A DNA stretch of 64,000 bases from Phytomonas francai. Its lineage: Eukaryota; Euglenozoa; Kinetoplastea; Trypanosomatida; Trypanosomatidae. The DNA lies in contig MJCC01000003.1 in NCBI GenBank assembly GCA_001766655.1, positions 402,507 through 466,506 on the forward strand, written 5' to 3'. This document shows positions 59,443 through 64,000 of the stretch, piece after piece. A program made the translations under genes and the position numbers. Each line of letters opens with the position of its first letter. Positions within the stretch are counted from its first letter, which is position 1. The notes under the pieces are model-generated. The model had not been told where the DNA came from and ran no database searches. It saw nothing but the letters and a program-made list of their open reading frames with translations.

Positions 59443-60678
59443 CTACATCATGTAGGCAATCCCGTTATCGTAGAAGATGAATTGGCGTTGATGAAAGCGC
59501 CGCAGGGTGGCCTCGACGGCCTCCGCGGCGTCCGCGGCGCGGTACCCCATCTGCGCGAGCTTCCGCACGACGATCGCGACGGTGACGGGGTCGCAGAGCT
59601 GGACGATCGACGCGACGCGGCGCTCGAACTCGGCCGGGGCCCACCCCGTGGGGCCTTCCCCGCCCCCCTCCGCCCCCGCCGTCCCCGTCCGCGTCCGCGC
59701 AAAGGGCAGCCCCGGGAAGGCGATCGCGAGGCCGTCCGCCTCGCAGGCGGGCGCCCGATCGCGCCGCGCCGCGGCCCCGTCGTCCCCCCCCGCCTTCTTT
59801 TCAGCCTCGCCGCCGTTCGCGTTCGGCCCCTCGCTTCCTTCTCCGCCTCCTCTTCCCCGTCCTTCTCCGGTCGATCCGCCGGCGGGCGAGGCCGCGGACG
59901 TCAAACGACGCGCCCCCCCCGCCGCGAGGGGCCGTTTCGGGGCCAATCGGGACAGCATCGCGGCTGTTTGCCGAAAGTCCTCCTGCCGGAACGTCTCCTT
60001 GCTCACCCGCTTCCCGAGCCGCTCGCAGTTCGTGAAGTGGAAGCTCGCGAGGACGTTGTACAAAGTGTCCTTGCTCTTCGCCGTCGTCGGGATGCCGACC
60101 ATCAGGCAAAGCACGCGCAGCGAGCTCGCAGACAAATCCGCGAGGCTGCCGCCCACCACGCGATCGAGGAGGGCGCGCATGTAGCTGCCGATGAACTCGC
60201 TCGCCTTCTCATCGGTGAGGGCCTCGGCCCCGCGTTTCCCGTCATCGAGGGCGTGGCCTTCGCGCGCGATGTGCGCGTCCGCACTACTCTCGCAGGCCGC
60301 CCGTGGACGCTTTTCGCCAACCGAAAACGGCGGCGCCTCGTCTTTTATTTCGAGCCGCAGCGCGGCTCCCGACCCCTCTTCCCCCGTGGATGCCGTCGTG
60401 GGTTGGCGGGCCTCTATCGGGGAAGGCGCATCCGATGCCTGACCATCCTTTCCCATTTCTATCCCGGCCTTCTCCGTCTGCGGACGTTCGACCTTTCGAG
60501 CCGGTTTCTGCTTCTTTGACGTCGATTCTACAATGGCATCGCACCAGCGTTGCTTTTCCTCAAGGGGTAGGGCGTGCAATTTTCGAAGCGCAAAGCTAAA
60601 AATGCCTTTGCGTATTTCATCCTCTTCGTTGCGAAAAACAGGATGGAGATCCCCAAAAGGGTTCTCGGCGCTCGCCAT
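59443..60678 (-). CDS. unknown protein with SAP-like helix pair
   Basis: A 411-residue protein starts at the ATG at 60676-60678. Residues 1-55 look folded (FRNEEDEIRKGIFSFALRKLHAL). A disordered stretch follows to about residue 155. Residues about 160-215 form a helical domain in which LSASSLRVLCLMVGIPTTAKSK resembles the SAP helix-turn-helix. SAP motifs bind DNA in nuclear proteins, but the match is weak. A Gly/Ala/Arg-rich, GC-rich linker separates it from a C-terminal helical domain (about residues 345-411) ending in a short aromatic segment. No enzyme motif or membrane span is visible. Treat as a possible nucleic-acid-binding protein of unknown role. Confidence 0.7.
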   Translation of the reverse strand: MASAENPFGDLHPVFRNEEDEIRKGIFSFALRKLHALPLEEKQRWCDAIVESTSKKQKPARKVERPQTEKAGIEMGKDGQASDAPSPIEARQPTTASTGEEGSGAALRLEIKDEAPPFSVGEKRPRAACESSADAHIAREGHALDDGKRGAEALTDEKASEFIGSYMRALLDRVVGGSLADLSASSLRVLCLMVGIPTTAKSKDTLYNVLASFHFTNCERLGKRVSKETFRQEDFRQTAAMLSRLAPKRPLAAGGARRLTSAASPAGGSTGEGRGRGGGEGSEGPNANGGEAEKKAGGDDGAAARRDRAPACEADGLAIAFPGLPFARTRTGTAGAEGGGEGPTGWAPAEFERRVASIVQLCDPVTVAIVVRKLAQMGYRAADAAEAVEATLRRFHQRQFIFYDNGIAYMM

Positions 60679-61245
60679 GCGTGGCGAGAATGTTTTCCCG
60701 GGGAGGTGACTTTGATTGGAGTGAATCGTAACCCCTTAGGGCAACGCTAGTGACGGCGTTGTCGCTTGTGCACGCAGTGTACGTCAAAAATGGTTCTTAT
60801 TTTCAATACGAACAACTTTCTTAATAGAATGACCTACTAAAATACTAACGATATCACCAACTTTTCTCCCTTTTGAAGACTAGTCACCAAAATTCCATTA
60901 TGACAGAAAAGTAGTGATTGCCATATCATATATATATATATATATATATATAGATAGATAGATAGATAGATATTTAAGGAAAAATGAACAGAAATACATA
61001 CGTGTACCGTAAAAAATCCCATTCTACTACAAAAACAAAAGGATAAGGCAGCAATAGATAGATCACTCGATAGCTATGCCTTTTCTTACCACCACCACCA
61101 CCACCACCATCTTTCAGTTCCACATGATGTTATCCCAAACAACGTTGTGAAGTAAGGGAATATGGATAAGAGAAGGAGGGATCGATGATTTCTTCTTGTC
61201 TTTCTCTATAATAATAATAGTAACCATCCACATGGTAGCTCAATT
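60679..61245. other. spacer with TA, GATA and CAC repeats
   Basis: Spacer carrying a TA run (about 60927-60951) passing into a GATA repeat (60951-60972) and a CAC trinucleotide run (61089-61109). No gene was recognised. Confidence 0.65.
60927..60972. repeat. TA then GATA repeat
   Basis: TA run passing into about five GATA units, upstream of the gene at 59443-60678. Confidence 0.9.
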
Positions 61246-62463
61246 TCATTTATGAGCGTCGTTACGTGTGGAATCAGGGTCTGCTACATGATGTTTGTTT
61301 TTTTCTAATTTATCAAATTCGATCATACGCCCCGGATCGAACAAGGCCCTGAAGAAATCCTTTATGGTTGTCATCGCCCCCCCTTCCTGGCGAATCTCGT
61401 TCTCAAGCTTCAAGGTCACCTTCTTGGCCTCTATTAACCGTTGACGTACACTCGGCTTTGGCGCCTCAGCCTCGCCGGTTTGTAGTTCCGATTTTAAAAA
61501 GGGCTCCATTTCCTTCATGAAGCGGTCATGATAGCGGGCCATAAACAATCCCAGGCGCGTCCTCACAGAGGAGGCGAGGGCGATAAAGCTGGTCAACGCG
61601 AGCACCACCATGATGAAGGTGAAGAGACGTATGCGATGAAACCTTTCGCTGATATCCGCAAAGACATCGAGGCCGCTCGTGTGAGGGGGAAACGCGCAGG
61701 TTTCGCCGCTCGCGGTCGTCGGAACGGGAATGCGCAGGAACGCACAGAGCGGACCCCAGCCTTCGCCTTCGCGGTAGATCAGCAGACGATCCCGCGGGAC
61801 GACGTCTTTCACACGCGACTCGAAAAGGTCAAGCGCCGAGGCCAACCGCATTGCCGGTGTGTGCGGAAGGGGGTTTGTTTTGCTCACCGACGAGCCACGC
61901 GTCGCCTTCGCGGACGTGGCTTTGCGCAGGTTCGTCATGCATTCGATCATGCTATAGAAGTTCCCAAGACCAATTTCCCACCGGAGGTGCTTTGCCTTTG
62001 CCAAGACCGGTTGAAGTATCTGATCGTATTCCTTTTCCCAGAACAGCTTATCAACTTCTTCGACAAGGATAACTTTGGTCGAACGCGGGCACTCCTGCAA
62101 AATTGCCTCGTAGGCCAACGTCGCTGGTGGGCCGACGAGCGCGTCGTACGCGGCGATCTCTTGCGGGGGCGGCGAGAGATCGTCCTGGTTTTGCATCCAC
62201 CCCTTGCCGTTGGCCTTTTTACCCTGACGAGGGATTTCCAGGATCGCAGGATCGAATTTCTTCTCCGAGTTTAACACCATGCACCATTCCTTTGGGTGGG
62301 TCTGCAGGTTGCCTTTGCGGAACGTGGTCTCAAAGATGTAGGGCGTGTAGCCGAGCATGCGCACCACCTCCGCCATCGCTCCTCCATTGGGCGTCATGGT
62401 GAGTACTAGAATGCGCGGAGGGGGCACCACGTGTTTGATTAAAGTGCGTCTAAATAGTGTCAT
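61246..62463 (-). CDS. sulfotransferase-like (Sulfotransfer_4) membrane-anchored protein
   Basis: A 405-residue protein starts at the ATG at 62461-62463. Residues about 15-250 match the P-loop sulfotransferase family often labelled Sulfotransfer_4. Seen are a first strand ILVLTMTPNGGA, then MLGY, YDALVGPPA, a KVILVEE strand, and VPRDRLLIYREGEGWGPLCAFL followed by IPVP. In active members the first loop is G-x-G-R-T-G-T and binds the 3'-phosphoadenosine phosphosulfate donor. Here it is altered, so activity is doubtful. A hydrophobic segment at about residues 285-305 could anchor the protein in a membrane, and a charged coiled-coil tail follows. No signal peptide is evident. The domain call is moderate. 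Confidence 0.6.
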   Translation of the reverse strand: MTLFRRTLIKHVVPPPRILVLTMTPNGGAMAEVVRMLGYTPYIFETTFRKGNLQTHPKEWCMVLNSEKKFDPAILEIPRQGKKANGKGWMQNQDDLSPPPQEIAAYDALVGPPATLAYEAILQECPRSTKVILVEEVDKLFWEKEYDQILQPVLAKAKHLRWEIGLGNFYSMIECMTNLRKATSAKATRGSSVSKTNPLPHTPAMRLASALDLFESRVKDVVPRDRLLIYREGEGWGPLCAFLRIPVPTTASGETCAFPPHTSGLDVFADISERFHRIRLFTFIMVVLALTSFIALASSVRTRLGLFMARYHDRFMKEMEPFLKSELQTGEAEAPKPSVRQRLIEAKKVTLKLENEIRQEGGAMTTIKDFFRALFDPGRMIEFDKLEKNKHHVADPDSTRNDAHK

Positions 62464-62733
62464 GTTGTGGTTAGGTTAACATGAAGAGCTCTTTTTTGGT
62501 TTACCCTTTAACTACCCCCGCTCTTTGTCCTTCTTTGTGTCAATAGCATTTTGAGATGGAAAAGATATCAAGCGCTTAGAGGGAAAATTTCAACTGTATG
62601 TATTCCTACTATTTTGTGTTTGTTTGCTCGGAAGAAGTTATGAATTTTCACGCACAGCTACAAAACCACGTACATCCACCCCCAAACCCGGTCCATTCGC
62701 TTGTACAGAAGCCTCCCATTCCACGCATCGCCC
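62464..62733. other. spacer
   Basis: Short spacer between the sulfotransferase-like gene and the first gene of the window. No gene was recognised. Confidence 0.6.
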
Positions 62734-63978
62734 CTATTCGCAAAGCGCATGCCATGACGCGGCCAAATTCTGCGCGGAGAGTCCTGGTAAGGGAACGTCG
62801 AGGACCATCACACCGCTACGCGAGAGATCGTGCGGCTTCTGAGGGTTATCGTGGAGGGGTACCCCACTTTTCTCTCGCGTTGAGTCCTGATGGGGTATCG
62901 CCGTAGTATCCGGCACCCCCCCGGCCCCAGCGAGGCGGGACCGCCCGCAAAAAGCTCCTTTCATCCGCATGAACTCATCCGTCATCACCCCGGCGCGAAA
63001 GGCCGCCTCCGCGTTTCGCACATCCGATCCCGATTCCACCTCGCCCGCAGCGAGGAGCTCGGGGTCCGCGTACCAAAAGGGTCGCCGCGCCGTACGGCGG
63101 CGAATGCGAACGATGGAGCCGCCGACGGCGGGAAAGGCCTCGGACTCGTCGCGGAGGCCCCCTTCCGCCGAAAAACCATCCCGAGACCCCGAAAAGTCCG
63201 CGCCGTCAACCCCTGCGCAAATCGCATCGCTGGGCTCCGCGGAAACGCCTTGTTGGGCGCGGCGGTGGTCCCCGAAAACGCGCGCGAGCGACGCCCGCCG
63301 GTATTCCATCGGGAGCCCCTCCAAAGTCGCCGACAGCGAGGATTCCAGCGAGGGCGGCAACCAACGCACGTGGTTTGCCGTATTCGCTCCTTCCCCCTCA
63401 TGAGCCGAGACGCCGGATTCGAGAAGTTCATCGGTGGCTTCCGCTGAGGGCCGGAGTTGGGAATAGGGGCCATCACGCAGCCGCCTCTGACCCTCCAACT
63501 CGACCGAAGAAAGGAGAGGCGGGACGACTGGGATAAAGAAAGGCCCGTCCGCGGCAGAATTCGTGGTTTTCGTACTCGTCGCGTCCCCGGATTTTCCACG
63601 CGACGGAGAAAACACGCCTCTTGTCCTTGATTCCCTCTCCCAGGCCTGAGCTTGACGCGAATGAAGCGTGGGCATCGACCACACCGTGGTAGGGTGGTTC
63701 AAAAGCACCTGCAGCTGACCCAAGCAGCGCCAATAGCCTTCCCCGTAAAAGTTCGTAGGTGAAGCCTCCCCATTGTCGCCAGGGTTATGGGTTTCAGGCT
63801 GTATTTCGCTGCTCTTTTGATCGTTCGATCGTCGATCCCTCTGGAGTTCCCATTCCATCTGCATCCACAGCGACTCAACGTCATTCTTTCCGTTTGACTC
63901 GTACAACAGATTGTGTAGACTGAGCGCCTCACCATCCGTAGAGGATTTGGACTCGCTACCACTTACCTTCTCATCCAT
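62734..63978 (-). CDS. protein of unknown function at the right edge
   Basis: A 414-residue protein starts at the ATG at 63976-63978, only 22 bases from the window edge. The frame is still open to the edge, so an upstream start cannot be excluded. It is hydrophilic and largely disordered, with Ser-, Glu- and Gly-rich stretches. Folded-looking pieces are a Trp-rich N-terminal helix region (LWMQMEWELQRD; FYGEGYWRCLGQLQVLL) and a C-terminal segment with FWYADPELL and a later MVLDVPLPGL. No signal peptide, membrane span or enzyme motif is seen. I did not recognise the family. Confidence 0.75.
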   Translation of the reverse strand: MDEKVSGSESKSSTDGEALSLHNLLYESNGKNDVESLWMQMEWELQRDRRSNDQKSSEIQPETHNPGDNGEASPTNFYGEGYWRCLGQLQVLLNHPTTVWSMPTLHSRQAQAWERESRTRGVFSPSRGKSGDATSTKTTNSAADGPFFIPVVPPLLSSVELEGQRRLRDGPYSQLRPSAEATDELLESGVSAHEGEGANTANHVRWLPPSLESSLSATLEGLPMEYRRASLARVFGDHRRAQQGVSAEPSDAICAGVDGADFSGSRDGFSAEGGLRDESEAFPAVGGSIVRIRRRTARRPFWYADPELLAAGEVESGSDVRNAEAAFRAGVMTDEFMRMKGAFCGRSRLAGAGGVPDTTAIPHQDSTREKSGVPLHDNPQKPHDLSRSGVMVLDVPLPGLSAQNLAASWHALCE

Positions 63979-64000
63979 TTTATAGCTTTCCTTGACTGAA

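Noticed and set aside
1..64000. tRNA, 5S rRNA, spliced-leader RNA or telomere repeats
   Set aside because: I looked for B-box-like sequences, the spliced-leader exon and TTAGGG arrays by eye and found none that held up. This is not an exhaustive search.

Overview
The window looks like nuclear chromosomal DNA of a kinetoplastid protist (a trypanosomatid or a close relative; the genus cannot be told from the sequence). Four things point there. Every convincing gene, about 27 over 64 kb, lies on the minus strand, as in a polycistronic transcription unit. None shows an intron. Several genes have a long pyrimidine tract ending in AG just before the start codon, the layout of a trans-splicing acceptor. 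The ribosomal protein S3 (52305-52958) begins with the N-terminus I recall for kinetoplastid S3. Coding regions are mostly GC-rich, with alanine, arginine, glycine and glutamine runs. Spacers are AT-rich and full of TA, TG and homopolymer repeats. Transcription would run from position 64000 towards position 1.

Layout in transcription order. 64000-57100: an unrecognised protein, a sulfotransferase-like membrane-anchored protein, an unrecognised protein with a SAP-like helix pair, a GET1/WRB-like membrane protein and a small TIM chaperone. 56600-52300: a J-domain multispan membrane protein, a small unknown protein and RPS3. 52000-43300: a large IQ-motif protein, an Rpr2/Rpp21-like zinc protein and an 898-residue unknown. 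41900-31370: nicotinate phosphoribosyltransferase, a WW-domain protein, an SKP1-like protein and a plasma-membrane-type Ca2+-ATPase. 30740-20140: a Rab geranylgeranyltransferase alpha-like protein, a small probably myristoylated OCRE-like protein, a coiled-coil protein, an alpha/beta-hydrolase whose frame is broken, a YEATS-domain protein whose frame is shifted, and guanylate kinase. 19100-8390: a protein with three CW-type zinc modules, a Mis18/Yippee-like zinc protein, a coiled-coil protein and a Pumilio/PUF protein. 5130-1: a small membrane protein and a very large acidic protein that runs off the left edge.

The genes mix housekeeping (translation, nucleotide and NAD metabolism, protein import, prenylation) with chromatin-type readers (YEATS, CW, Mis18-like between 13.7 and 23.0 kb). 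Neighbours in kinetoplastid units need not work together, so no operon-style function is inferred.

I found no clear new system. The points most worth checking are two genes whose conserved domains continue in another frame, three hairpin-rich spacer islands (about 39.1-39.6, 42.1-43.3 and 53.1-53.6 kb) that may encode non-coding RNAs, the triple-CW and split Mis18-like proteins, and the open frame of at least 1384 codons at the left edge. I recognised no tRNA, rRNA, spliced-leader RNA, transposon or CRISPR.
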